From: Thereva unica
Taxonomy: Eukaryota; Arthropoda; Insecta; Diptera; Therevidae
Assembly (NCBI GenBank): GCA_949987705.1
Contig: OX465283.1
Location: 2,770,207 to 2,834,206 of the forward strand
Length of the DNA stretch: 64,000 bases
Direction: 5' to 3'
The notes beneath the pieces were generated by a model. It saw only the letters and a program-made list of their open reading frames with translations. It was not told the origin of the DNA and searched no databases. Positions 1-11,244 of this stretch are shown piece after piece (the first letter of the stretch is position 1; each line of letters starts with the position of its first letter). The position numbers and the translations under genes are program-made.

Positions 1-545
1 GGAAAGAGACTCCCTACTTGGCTAGGTACTCGGATTTTTCGTTCCCATCTTTGTTCCTATGACCGGGAACCCAGATCAGATCCACACTGTGCTTTCTCCC
101 TACCCTATCTAGCTCAGCTCTACATCCCTCCACCGACTTCGAGCTTTTATAGAGGTTTGACTGGAAAATTCCAATACTATATCCTTCTGTAGGTTCTAAG
201 ATCATTGTCTGGCAGGCCTTTAGAATCGTCAGCACTTTCACTTGAAAGAGACTAGCGCATCAAGGGAGGTGCCAGGACAGTGAACAGTCAGTGGTTTCTA
301 GATAAACCTTAGCTCCGACACCCTCTGACATCTTGGAGCCGTCGGTGAATATTCGAACATCGAACTTTCGCAGGACGTCTCTGTTTCTCCACTCTCTTCT
401 TGAGGGTATTTCGACGAAGAAGCCCTTCTTGAAGGTCAGTCTAAGGGAAGCTAGTTTATGGTTGTGGCGATTACACCTTTGGGTAGCAGATTCAAGACAT
501 TGCTATATCCGTGGGTTTTGAGGTCTAGGCCCCGGATCCGTCAGT
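1..545 (-). pseudogene. LINE RNase H domain remnant
   Basis: Read on the minus strand, about 360 down to 14 gives an RNase H domain of a non-LTR retrotransposon. It begins with the first catalytic Asp in IFTDGSKMSEGVGAKVYLE and ends with DLIWVPGHRNKDGNE near 60-20. The frame is broken by a TGA near 265, and the usual second catalytic residue (Glu in FQAE) is Lys here (LFQVKVLTILK), so it is dead. About 360-545 looks like degraded upstream sequence of the same element. The domain type suits the R1/I/LOA group; the exact clade is not resolved. The element runs off the window at base 1. Confidence 0.75.
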
Positions 546-612
546 TTGAGGGTACTGGACGAAGGTAGATGTTTGATGTAAGGGTTGCGTGGGGCGCATA
601 TTACAGCTATTG

Positions 613-915
613 GCCTCGATTCCCAGATCCGACGGGAGGGAAGTGAGTGAGGATTTGACACTTTGCGATTCTCAAATCCGCAGTCCCGGACTGGTTTAAA
701 TCGAAAATTCGGAGTGAAGACTCACGCGATAATGAAATATATGATGTCGGATTATCTCAGGCGCATTTGTCGTTCAAATCCGCAGAAAATTTGTTGCGGA
801 TCACACTTTTACAGCGCGGAAAATGTCAAAAAGAAATTCGGGGTTGCGGATCTGAGAATCGCAAAGTGTCAAATCCGCAACTCACTTCCCTCCCGTCGGA
901 TCTGGGAATCGAGGC
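613..915. mobile_element. MITE A with ~75-bp terminal inverted repeats
   Basis: The two ends are inverted copies of one another. The left arm (613-690) starts GCCTCGATTCCCAGATCCGA and the right arm (about 840-915) is its reverse complement with few mismatches. The flanks TATTG (608-612) and CATTG (916-920) look like a 5-bp target duplication with one transition. The short interior holds more AATCCGCA-type motifs and no transposase, so this is a non-autonomous DNA element. Superfamily not assigned. Confidence 0.8.
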
Positions 916-1057
916 CATTGTTGCCGTTCTATAGACCCTTCGCAACTTTATGACATTGAAGGTCCTACTCAGCGCTGGTCACCATACTAGCGATCCAAAC
1001 GTGAGAATTGGGCGTACCACAGCTCTGCAGTAAACGGAAGCTCATAAGTGCAACTTA

Positions 1058-1273
1058 AGCCTCGTCTCCACCAACCGAACATGTTCGCCGAACAGTGTTC
1101 GACAGACATTTGTGATGTCCGCCGAACATTGTTCGGTGTTGTAGCGAACATTGATTTGTGGGCTATTGAAAATGTTAGCCGAACATGTTTGGGAACCAAA
1201 TGTGGAATGTTTGTCCGTTTTTATGTTCGCGAACACTGTTCGGCAAATATGTTCGGTTGGTGGAGACGCGGCT
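1058..1273. mobile_element. MITE B, palindrome-rich, TTA target duplication
   Basis: A 216-bp element begins AGCCTCGTCTCCACCAACCG and ends in the inverted version, with one mismatch in the outer 20 bases. TTA flanks both ends (1055-1057 and 1274-1276), the 3-bp TWA duplication typical of PIF/Harbinger elements; that assignment is inferred from duplication length only. The interior is a chain of short palindromes (GAACATGTTC, GAACAGTGTTC, GAACATTGTTC, GAACACTGTTC). There is no coding potential. Confidence 0.75.
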
Positions 1274-1371
1274 TTATGTGTTTCGAGAAAATCGCCTTCA
1301 AACATTTTATATTGTAAATATGAAGTGCGCCTTCTAGACCTTTAGTATTTCAACATGGAATAACTCTGACT

Positions 1372-1722
1372 TTTTTCAGCCGATTTTAACAAATGAGCTG
1401 CTCTTTTTCGTGCATCCTGCATAATATTGGCCCGCATTTCCGGCGCTGAAACAGATATTTCCTCTCGTATCTTAGCTTTGAGTTCGTCAATGGTCTTCGT
1501 CTTGCTGGCAGAAACCTTACCTTTTTAATAACCCCACAGAAATAAGGCTGGTGCCGTTAAATCCGGAGAACGAGGAGCCACTCCAAATCCCCATTTTTCG
1601 ACACAACGTGTATTTACGCTAAGCACCCACAGTTTTCACGTGTAAAGCGGTACAATTTCAGCGCGTTCTTTCGGCGTGTATGGACTCATAGTACTGAATG
1701 ACGATTCAGAATCGTGTACATT
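1372..1722 (-). pseudogene. Tc1/mariner-like transposase remnant, internally deleted
   Basis: On the minus strand the reading starts MSPYTPKERAEIV (about 1690), typical of the N-terminus of a DDE transposase. It then jumps directly to the C-terminal part: RSPDLTAPALFLWGY (about 1570), followed by KTKTIDELKAKIREEIS and ANIMQDARKRAAHLL. The middle, including the first two catalytic acids, is missing and there are in-frame stops. Related debris lies at 42,670-43,030, 51,955-52,600 and 60,785-61,000. The flank contains TAGATGGCGCAC (1737-1748), also seen beside the copy at 51,974. Confidence 0.75.
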
Positions 1723-1973
1723 CGGCACTGAAGATCTAGATGGCGCACCCGAACACAATTATGCACATAAGCAGTTTTTCTGGTCCGATAACTCACCAAG
1801 CACACTGAATACCAAAAAATGCAATAAACTCTAAATCTTCGACTCCATAGGGGCATGGCTATTACTTCTATCCGATTTCACATAACGTTTTAATATTCTT
1901 TATAGTTTTCTGAAAATGCATAAAATTAACTGCAACAACTTAAAAACTTCCAGCAATTTGGCCCAGATCACAG

Positions 1974-2436
1974 GTAGGAAGTCTCGTCAATCAGAGATTA
2001 TCACCAAGAGGGGCTCTCCCAGCTCCCAACCACCCAGCAAAAAAACCACGCCGACGAGTGGCATCAATGGCACAACGACGAGCGGCCAACATCCGTGAGC
2101 GACGAAGAATGTTTAACTTGAACGAAGCTTTCGACAAATTACGACGAAAGGTAAGAACCAATTCTAGATTTCTAGACTTTTGATCTCCTAACACTATTCC
2201 CAAAACAGGTGCCGACATTCGCCTACGAGAAGCGCCTATCCCGCATAGAGACCTTGAGACTAGCAATCACGTACATAGGATTTATGACGGAGCTCCTAAC
2301 TGGAACGCCGCCCCAAGGACATAAAACAAGATCCCCAGACATTTACCCGCCAATGCCCGGACATCACCCGCACCACATGCACCCGCCGTTCCAAAGGGAC
2401 TTCATATCCCCGTACAGCCACAGCTTGAGCGGCTGA
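1974..2436 (+). CDS. Fer3: Fer3-like bHLH transcription factor, last two coding exons
   Basis: Exon A (about 1974-2150; 5' edge uncertain, with possible acceptors after 1953 or 1973) encodes [20 protein letters not shown] followed by [14 protein letters not shown]. The 58-bp intron 2151-2208 has a GTAAGA donor and CAG acceptor. Exon B (2209-2436) continues [33 protein letters not shown] and a His/Pro-rich tail ending [13 protein letters not shown] before TGA. This is the basic region, helix 1, loop and helix 2 of the Fer3/NATO3 (Ferd3l) branch of the Ptf1a-like bHLH family, nuclear E-box-binding factors. The terminal SPY-HSLS tail is also a Fer3 trait. The N-terminal exon is not visible upstream, where mobile elements lie, and is probably beyond base 1. 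The frame is intact, with AATAAA at 2513-2518. Confidence 0.9.
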
Positions 2437-2520
2437 GGTCGTCGCGATCCTCGTGATTATTTTGTTTGTGATTAATGCCAATTGTTGGTTGTTTATAATT
2501 AGTTTTATTTTCAATAAAAA

Positions 2521-5239
2521 TATCTTTATCGGTGTCCTGAATTTGTCCTTTTTTAGTAGTGCGGGGGGTGGAGAAAGGTAACAGAGGAGCAAAGTCAAGA
2601 ACGACGAACACATTTGTCTCGTTGAAATTTTCCCAAAACAAATCACCCTTCGTGCGTCCGGTGAGGATGCCGCTTGTCAAAGAGGATTTGAGGAGATTAA
2701 ATTAATATGAAACAGAAAATATGCTTCGATCCGAATTGTTATGGTTTCATGGGTAATGAGTGGAGGGTGCCACCCTTCCGATTTCGCACTCGCGTTAATC
2801 AGAAGTCAATTAGATTCACCCCTTTTCAGCTAATTTCCAGATTACTTACGAGTAGATACAGCTTACTTTTCAGTTGCGTAGTTTGAGATTTTGATGTAAC
2901 CCTGAACGCGTTTTAACTTGGAAAAATAGAGCCCAGCGGTAAAGGCGCTTTGTGCTGTCGACGGTTATTTTGATTACAGAGTGAAATTTCGAACAGCAAA
3001 CCTTAATCGGAGGAGCAAAAGAATGAACTATGAAAGAATTGCCAACGCCAATGTGAAGCTTTACTCCACCACCATCCATCCAATACCGCGACAGAACAAA
3101 ACTAGTTGGGATGTGGGTTTGCACCCTTCGGTCCACGCGATCAACTTTCCAGTATGATGAACGTAGACGGAATAAAGTGACTTCTTACAAAACAGTAATG
3201 CGTTTAGCACTAGTGGGAAATTGACTAGTATCAGAACTGGGGACAAAGTAATCCTGAGAGAAGCTAGTTCAAATAACTATAATACCACTAAGATTTTTCT
3301 AGAGAATTTGTTTTTCCTGAACGTTAGCAAGAAACATTTCAATCATACTTCGTTCGCTACACTAAAGCGGGTGTTCGAGTTCGTACTGAGCGTGTTGAAG
3401 CGCCGCTGATAAACTGGGAAACGAACAACTTCATTTCGAAATTTCCACAGCTTTCCGGAGATACTAGCAACACTAATCAATGTAAAGTACTTGTCAGACT
3501 TGACCAAAAAGAACAAATTTTTCGGTAACTACTGGGATGAATCGCAATTTCCTGAAACTGGAGGACGTAGAAAACAATTCCAAGTCAAAAAAATGCTGAT
3601 GCATGGTTTGAAACATTTGTGATGTTTGTAAAGGGTAACGTAACAAGAGAAGTTGACAAGTGATGTTTTGATGGAAGGCTATCGCTGTGCAGAATCCAAA
3701 AGAGATCACTTCGTTTAGAACGGGTCTCATTCTATCGAGTTTATTAGATATTAGCAAAACTTATCAATTTAAGGTCTTTCTGACACTTAGCCGAAGTTTT
3801 TCCATTTAAACAAAAAAAGGCCCGACCGAATCTTATGAAATTTTTTCAGAGCATTTTTTCGTTAATATTCATCTTTCGGAACCTCAAAGAAGTCGATGTA
3901 GTTTTTGGTTCGCGCGGTATCGTGCAGGTACAACAATCACGAACGTCGTTTAAACCAAAAAACGGCTCGACTGCGGGCCTTGGGGATGCCGGTCTCAAGC
4001 ATAAAACTTAATTGTCAAAATTGTCTTCGTTCGTAACTTAGATGTAGATAGATGTTTATAGTACCCATTTTGTTAGTCCTATTTCGACTATCTCAGACAG
4101 CTCCCTAGCTAACGAAAACCTGGCAGCGCGAGTGGTGGACTGGAAGGTTATCGAAGACTACGCCGGAAGCGATCACTAGCATATCATGTTCCAAGTACAT
4201 GATCTAGTCCAGTCACTACTGCTCAAATTGCACGTCCCCCCAGATGGAACGTTAGGGGAATAAACCCGGTCACGTTCTCCGCACCTCTGGAGCGTAATCA
4301 GCAATCCCTGCCCATCATTCTCGAACGAGTGGAACGGGTGACTACAGGGACAATGCGAATCATACGTAATGTTTGTGAAGAAGCAATGCCGAAATGCGTG
4401 TCGAGCCGCCGAGGCCGTTCACTCGACTCGCGTCTACATGTAGTTGGAATCGGGTTAAACCTGAGTTCAACTCATCATGTATACGTACTATTAGAGCGGG
4501 AGACAATAAGTTTTGATGAATAATACATATTTTGTGTTTCAATGGCCAATTCTCGGGATTTTCTCTACATATTAGTATTTCGCAATTACGCCCATGGTCA
4601 GGGGAACATAACATTGCAACATTCGCTCGCCATCTTGGATCCATCCGATAATTCAAATAACCGCCTGACTGACGTTCTTACCCTCGGTATACCATCAGCT
4701 GACTTTCATTTTCGATAAACATAGTCTCCAGACGTCAAACAGAAGAATTTTCGAAGATATTAAAATTACTTTATCAGATTTCACCGTTTCAATTGATTTT
4801 TTCATATCGTCATCTCACGACCTAGGCACACAAAACACCAGAAAAACAAAAGCAGTTTAAAATCTAAATCGATCTATCAGGTGTATGTTGTTTTTGATTT
4901 TTGCGGCTCAGATTATTAAAAATGAATGATGCCCAATTAAATTCCTATCTCTTTTTCAGAATACTTAATTACATCTACTGAAATGCACGGGAATCTATCC
5001 AGCTGTTTGATTCAACATTAACTGAAACTAAGTGGGGTTTTTGTTTCCATACATTGCAATGATAAATCTGTAACAAGGGGACTGTACAAACGACATTGGT
5101 GAACACTCACCCTCTGCGTAATTGTCTTTCACGGTTTGACGCGAAAAATATTAAATTCTGACAAATTATGATATTGTCCCTCCCCTAGTAGAAGCCAAAC
5201 TGCAGTAAAGTGAAACTAAACAAAACTATCAGTACTGAG
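2521..5239. other. No gene recognised; one dispersed repeat
   Basis: No open frame here has recognisable domains. Short frames around 2870-3420 on both strands lack family motifs. Bases 4423-4530 resemble 42,480-42,545 (shared GACTCGCGTCTACATGTA and a CATCATG-ATACGTACTAT block), so this is a fragment of the repeat that also ends the hAT remnant at 37-42 kb. The rest reads as non-coding or decayed sequence. Confidence 0.5.
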
Positions 5240-6690
5240 GAATTTATAATGTTCGGGACTTCGAAGTTACAGTGTTTATTTTTTGATAGGCCAATTTTTA
5301 AAGAAATTTTTGACCTTACGTTTCTTAGAAGGTACTCCCAATGTGAACGAGGTAAGAACTTTCGAGAACTTTGAAGTTGGATTTTGGAAGTGCGATCATT
5401 TTATGTCTTTGGCTTCGGAGTAGCTTGAAGAAGTCTCTGAGGTACGCAAGTTCATCGCTATTAAGAACTTTATACAAGAAGAATAGATTATTCTTAGCTA
5501 GATGATTTGTTAGAGAGCAGTTCAAGATACTGAAACGATATTGAGCGAAGTGATCAAATCGTCTTAATTTGTAAGAAAATCTAATGCAATCATTATACGT
5601 GATCTCAAGCTTTTTGCCACACAAGAAATCCAATTAAGGAAATATGATTGAACTTACTCACGGTTCAGTGGGACAAGAGCAAAATTTTTATTAAATTGCA
5701 TCGCAAGCTAGTCGGCAAGATATCAGCGAATAACCAGAGCCTACGGAGACGCGTAGATAATTCTCGGTTTGGCGTTTGGCATGTCATTGTTGAGTACAAA
5801 ATTACCACTAAGTTTCGCGAGCTGGACATACGGTATAGGACTGTTCCCTAAGAAAATCTAGTCATCGAGCCTCCAGATACAGTCTACAACAAGTCCTAAC
5901 GGTCGATTTAATTAAATTTGTACGTCATCTGCGAATAAGTGAATCAGGCAGTAATTCACTACAGTGGGTAGGTCATTTGTAAATAGACTAAATAGTAAGG
6001 GGCCAAGAATGGATCCTTGGGGGACGCCATCGCAAATTGAAAGTCAGAAGTAATCTTTAACAGCGCAGTGTCACAGCTGTGTGAAGGACGATTGGTACAG
6101 ATTTGAAAATATTATTTTGAGTTAGATAGAGCCTAACTTGGGAGTCCATTATTTTCTCGAGCGCTTTGGCCAGAGAGCAAAGAAGACTTATTGGCCTGAA
6201 ATCCACGACAGATTTTGGAGTGGCAATCTTGGCAATATGGATGACTAACGCTTCTAATCGTGGGAAAAATACTGAAAGGGAGACAGTGGTTGAAGATAGC
6301 TGTTATAGGGTAATCGACATAAGGAAGGATTAGTTTTATGAATTGTGGAGCAACTTCAACAGGACCCACAGCACATTCGAGCGAATGGATAGTATCACCC
6401 TAGCAAGATCTATAACATCGATATAGCTGAAAGTAAAGTCCCTATCGAGATTACACTTAGCAGAGAATATTGCATCTAAATTTGTTGAGTCTGTTTCATC
6501 ATAGTTTGAAATAGATGCAAAGTAACCATTCATGTCGTCAACATCGTAGTTGCAGGAGATGCTAGCATCTTTATGCATACCTAGATTCCACAGGATATTC
6601 CAGAGCTTTCTTAGAGTTACCTTTGGGTGGGAGCAATTTCACATTACCACTGAAGTTTAGAACCATTGTATCTAAGGTACTCAGATAGCT
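5240..6690 (-). pseudogene. Jockey/CR1-type LINE reverse transcriptase and 3' part
   Basis: Reading down the minus strand: a linker ending VDDMNGYFASISNY (about 6540); then the start of the RT palm, EVAPQFIKLILPYVDYPITA (about 6340); then [20 protein letters not shown] and LFADDVQI (about 6035-5920), with the catalytic Asp pair kept; then the C-terminal extension KLRRFDHFAQYRFSILNC and NNLFFLYKVLNSDELAYLRD (5633-5325). Stops and frameshifts interrupt it at several points (a TAA follows FADDVQI directly), so it is an old 5'-truncated copy. Confidence 0.8.
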
Positions 6691-7560
6691 TTCTGAGCGG
6701 CTCGGGGCATACCAGTCCGTTTGACCACATTCAATGTTTAAGGAATTTATGGATATTGATGTAAATTATTCCGGCTATTCCTGAACAGTAGCAACAGTAT
6801 TACTCTCCAAGTAGATCGCCGACCCGACCGACCTCAATATTAGGTAGTTTAATTGGTATATAGTTTAAAAGATAGCCAAGGCCTTTCAGTTTGATATCGC
6901 TAATTGCTGGACGTTCTGCGAACCGCCATCCGTTTGAAGTTTAGTCTACATCACTATTGTCTATCATGGATAGCTAATGCGTACGGCTCATCCGAGTGTA
7001 GGAGCACTTTCACACTACTTGCTAGCCGAACGATTTGTCCATGGCCATCTGTCGGCTTTTTACTTTGTGTTTCTGGAGGTATTGGGTCCAAAGGTACTGC
7101 GGCCATTCATTTGACCTATTGTACTACAGTCCCTATACCTCATATTTGTAAGCCAGACCGCTTGAACGAGTTCAGCGGTCTGCCTAGTGGCTTGTCGCTT
7201 AGACTTGAGTGTTCGACCAGGGACTCCTCGAAAAAAGAAACCCTGCTCTTCGTTATAGCTTTTATAGACAGCGAGAAAACCAGTTCTGCTAAAGTTCGAT
7301 CTCGCTGTACAGGGTGCGGCAAAAGTCCGCCAACGGTTCGAGATTTCCTGACGAGTAGGTTTTCGTGGAAAAAGTATTGCACAAAAGTGGCTCAACTTGG
7401 ATGGTGGAATCGTTTGCATACAAATCTCATCTCCACCCACTCATTCCCTCGCAGGAGTGGGGGTAAATCTAAAATTTCAAATGGCAGCCCCCATTTTTGC
7501 ACGGATTCTGATTCTCCAAAGAAAAATCATCAAAAATTAAAATATTATTAATCGAAGTTT
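6691..7560. other. Unidentified stretch with a 215-codon open frame
   Basis: The longest open frame is 6904-7551 on the plus strand (215 codons), overlapped by a 126-codon frame on the minus strand (7440-7060). Neither shows a domain, signal peptide or motif I recognise, and there is no clear promoter or splice context. Cys, Ser and Thr are common in the plus-strand product, and neither frame looks clearly coding. It could be part of a mobile element read antisense. I do not call a gene. Confidence 0.3.
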
Positions 7561-9235
7561 ATGAAAAGTAGATCGGAATATAAAGTTTGTTACGAACCCC
7601 CAAATCCGACCATCCTGATATTTGGTAACATTATCGCACATTCCTTAAATTAGCACGAAATAAGCGCTCCTATTCAGTTGGAGCTGGAAAAGCTTAATAC
7701 TAACTTACAACACTGAAGATAGAGACACGGAAATGCTCAAATGAATCCTAAAACACAACGTTTCTGCATTGTCTTATCTGCAAACGACAGAAAATAAATC
7801 AAGTTTTTCGCATATCACAGCGCTGCGTAAACAGCAGGTCTTCGCAGGAATTTGGCACATTTTTTCAAAATTCCCAGAATTCCATTTCATAACAAAACAA
7901 ATTCTCAGACTGCGGCAGCTGATCGCGGAAAGCTTCGATTGAAGACTCTCCGATCGCGGCGAAAAACCCCCGACAGATCATTGGAGATTCGCGAAGTCGA
8001 AGGGGAATTTTGGGAACGATCGTCATCGTTAAGTCGAGGTGACATGCGCCGTCGCCCGCTATTAGTGGGCCACTTCCAGAGCAGACCTCGTAATTTCAGC
8101 TAACAAAAAACTCTCCGAAGTTCGCCGAGAGCGCAGAGGAAGGGGATGATCAATGCTGAGCAGACGCTTGGTTAGTATTCAAGTTCAGGTAGTGCGGAGT
8201 GAACGGGATTTGTCATAGAATTTCTCGCGTCTCTGGATCAGGTAAATAGTGAGTGTGTTGGTGGCGGAAGGATCAACCTGCACGCATTTGTTGTTTACGT
8301 TATTATTTCAATTGATTCGAGTCCGTACTGTGTTTTGCAAGTGGAGTATTGAGCATTTCAGTGGTGAATGTGTGTAGTGACTAGATTCTGTTCTGTCCCA
8401 AACTCTTGTTGATAAGAACATTTTCGTTCTTCGGTCTCGCGGAAAAGACACGAAATTGCGAGTGCGCGGAGGAGCTTCCGCATCAACTAAATAGAATTGA
8501 ACAAAATTAAATAATTGTGTGATTCATAAGTTCACCTAAACTACTTGGTCAAGTAGAAACGCAATAGGTTTAATGATTCGGCAATTTGTTCGTCGAGAGT
8601 TATCTGGCGGCACGTGCCACGAACTGGATGTTTAAATCCGTCAGTTTTTATTTGGAGCTTAGTCTGCTGAAGCGTGATAGTAGAAACTAGTGTATTCGTG
8701 TTCTCTGCTTACCTGCAGATTCAGATGGCCTTGTGCACTACAAAATAAACATGAGGAAACAAATCAAAGCATTTCCTATAAGTCAAACAATTTTTTATAA
8801 AAAGTAATTCTCTCCTCTGTCCAATGTTAACAAAAGTTACTTTATCAAACTGATAAAGAGATATCGAGTCTCAAGAGCTCTGCGAAATATTACAGAACAT
8901 ATCGGAATTGGCTGGCTTCGTGATGGCTGAGTATTATCTGAACTGAAATAATAAAAACTCTGAGATTAGTGGGTCAGTTGTTGAATTTTTGGACAGTGAA
9001 CTCTAAAAGCTAGTGGCCGAGCTGGAATTGATATCTTCCGAAAGCAATTGAGTGGACCGACCGATTGACAATCTCGCGCTGGAGGAGCACGGAGTTCAAG
9101 CGGTCTTACTGCTGCACTTGTGTGTATAGAAGACCTCACAGCTGCACGGTTACGGATAGGAAATGAAGCTTTCGTAATAGCTTAAAACTGTTAGGTAATC
9201 CACCAGTTCCTCCGCTCGCTATAAAACTGAATATA
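7561..9235. other. Non-coding, apparently low-repeat region
   Basis: No reading frame over 90 codons and no mobile-element protein is visible. The stretch 7900-8760 is less A+T-rich than its surroundings and could hold an untranslated exon or regulatory DNA of a gene outside the window, but no splice pair or start codon supports that directly. Confidence 0.3.
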
Positions 9236-9333
9236 GGGTGATTTCCAGAATGCATCACTGCAGAATTCAGCTACAGACTTCCAATTGCTGCATTCTGCAA
9301 TGATAAAGCAGTGATGCATCTTAGAAATCACCC
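9236..9333. repeat. 98-bp hairpin-forming inverted repeat
   Basis: The left arm GGGTGATTTCCAGAATGCAT (continuing CACTGC) and the right arm GCAGTGATGCATC-TTAGAAATCACCC are inverted copies of about 26 bases, separated by about 46 bases that themselves contain CTGCA repeats. This resembles a minimal foldback MITE. No convincing target duplication was found. Confidence 0.6.
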
Positions 9334-9689
9334 AAACGTCCATATAAGAATCTGCGGTGGGAAAAGTGCAACAGATCAAGCCTTCGACAATGGCCCCTAG
9401 TCCGATTCTCGTCAAACAGTCGAACGCATGTCAAATCGAAGAAGTAATAGTTCGATTCTTGGTTGTATGCTTTGTGTATGGCGGCATTTTTTGTTCGATT
9501 CGACCGCGACTCACAATTTACGACCGAATCAGCTTTGGATTGATCAATCGAATTTCGTATTAGGAGTCGATATAAGGCAACCACGTACACAGACCTCGTC
9601 TTCAGTGTCGTGAACCCCAAGTATAACTCATTCATCTGGGCAGTCGCTTCCAAAACCACTTTACGTGCGTACAAAACCGCGCCTCAAAA

Positions 9690-9960
9690 CTAATTCGTGG
9701 TGGCATTTTTGTACCTCCATTGACTTATAAAGCCATCGTAGGAATATAATAGCCTTGACAAAATTTGATCGCTATTACTAAAGCGACTACAAGGCAATAT
9801 TTTCCCGCAACACAAGTCTGCTCGACTCACTCTCATACCCTACACCCACATAACATTAGTCAACATCTACTCAGGCACCCTAGCCTGCAACAAGCACGCA
9901 CGGCGTCAAAATGTCTGCACGGCACCGGAAACAGGCACGGTACGCCGAAGTAAAAATTCT
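9690..9960 (+). pseudogene. LINE C-terminal remnant
   Basis: The plus strand gives VQNRASKLIRGG-like sequence, then PPLTYKAIVGI and AITKATTRQYFPATQ. This parallels the thumb and C-terminal tail of the LINE seen better at 33,400-33,935 (minus). It contains stops and is short and decayed. Confidence 0.45.
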
Positions 9961-10544
9961 ACTTTTCCAAATGCAGCCGGCTAAGTATCAATAAAAGACA
10001 CAAGGAATAGTCCAAACGAAGCACGATACGCTCACACTTTTACTAGACTTTATAGCTATTGAACGAAGAAAACGGGCAATTATCTTGGGGACCATAAAGG
10101 GTGCCATTATCATACTCAGTAGACCGGTTCTAGTTCGATTGCGTAGATCAAGCAGCATTAGACGTGGTAAGTACTTAGTTGGGGGCCGCTTGGTAAAACG
10201 AAACTCCATTTTGGAATTATCTATGTCGGCCGATGCGTGGCATTTTTACATTTTCATGTCAGTGGCGGGAGCGCATGGCAGGCGAATGGCGAATTTTTAG
10301 ATTTTCAGTCCCATGGAAATGTATATGCTTTTCAAAAAACACTAAGGGGTCGCCCATTAATTACGGTAGGTTACCCAGGGGTAACTTTAAGGCGTCCATT
10401 ACACGTTCATAGAAGCGTCAACCAATTCAATCAGTGGTGATTGATGGAAATGAAAATATTCAGATAATTACATCAATCATCACCTTAGACAGTAGCAATA
10501 ACTGTGGTAAAGTGAGAGCAAAACCTATCGTTTAATGGGCCCTA
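9961..10544. other. No gene recognised
   Basis: No coding signal. The stretch GGGGTCGCCCATTAATTACG (10,347-10,366) resembles a short motif found in dipteran dispersed repeats, so part of this is probably an old element edge. Nothing further can be assigned. Confidence 0.3.
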
Positions 10545-11240
10545 ACGGAGGTTTTCTGCGATGGAATGGTCACATAACCCAAATCGCCCAACAAGCTTCC
10601 CAATGCCTTGGATTTCTTAAGAGGTGCAAGTTCGTCCTCCTGCCAGCCGCCATGGCTACAATCTACAAATCTTACATTCCTTAAATAAAATTCTTATATC
10701 TATACAGGCGCCCCAAAAACCACCTTGACAAGGTGCAAAACCGTTCCTCAAGCCAATGTAGGAATGTAGCAGCTCTTTCTATACATTATCGCTATTGCCA
10801 AAGGGACTGTTCCACTAAAATTCAGAACCTCCCGTCTTTTACGCTTTCTTGTGGAAAAAAATGTTAGATATGTGTAGTATGTATTGTTCATTTTCGCTAC
10901 TTATAGGTCCATAGCTCGCAGTTTCTAGATATTAGTCTCCCACCTATCCTTTTGCCTGAATTCTTAAGAAAGAATCAGCACAGTCACCATTTTCAGGAAA
11001 CAAGCTTCTCCTTTTCTATCCTCCTCTTCTCTTTAGCTTTCTCTCCCCTCTTCTACTTTCTAATAGTCAAAATTCCCCTCCTCCTCATATCATAACTCTA
11101 GTATGTTTACTCCTTTAACCTTGCTTCAGCTCTGTTAAGTATTAAGCTTAAGCTAGGTATTATCCTTTTTGTCTTCTCTCTATTGAAATTCAAATTATAA
11201 TGCAGTCATTGTACTCTAAAGATGTAAATAAATAAATAAA
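10545..11240 (+). pseudogene. LINE C-terminal and 3'-end remnant
   Basis: The plus strand reads SQCLGFLRRCKFVLLPAA, then MATIYKSYIP, then a degenerate LDKVQNRSSSQCRNVAALSI and YRYCQRDCS. This is the post-RT tail of the family seen at 33,400-33,935 (minus). It ends in an untranslated stretch finishing TAAATAAATAAATAAA (11,225-11,240), typical of a LINE 3' terminus. Stops occur throughout, so it is a dead 5'-truncated insertion. Confidence 0.65.
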
Positions 11241-11244
11241 ATAC

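Noticed and set aside
2870..3420. Possible integrase or transposase fragment
   Set aside because: Several overlapping short frames suggested it, but no catalytic word or conserved spacing could be found on either strand.
6904..7551. Novel 215-residue host protein
   Set aside because: No domain, start context, intron or paralog supports coding; the overlapping opposite frame is similarly long. Kept only as an unidentified stretch.
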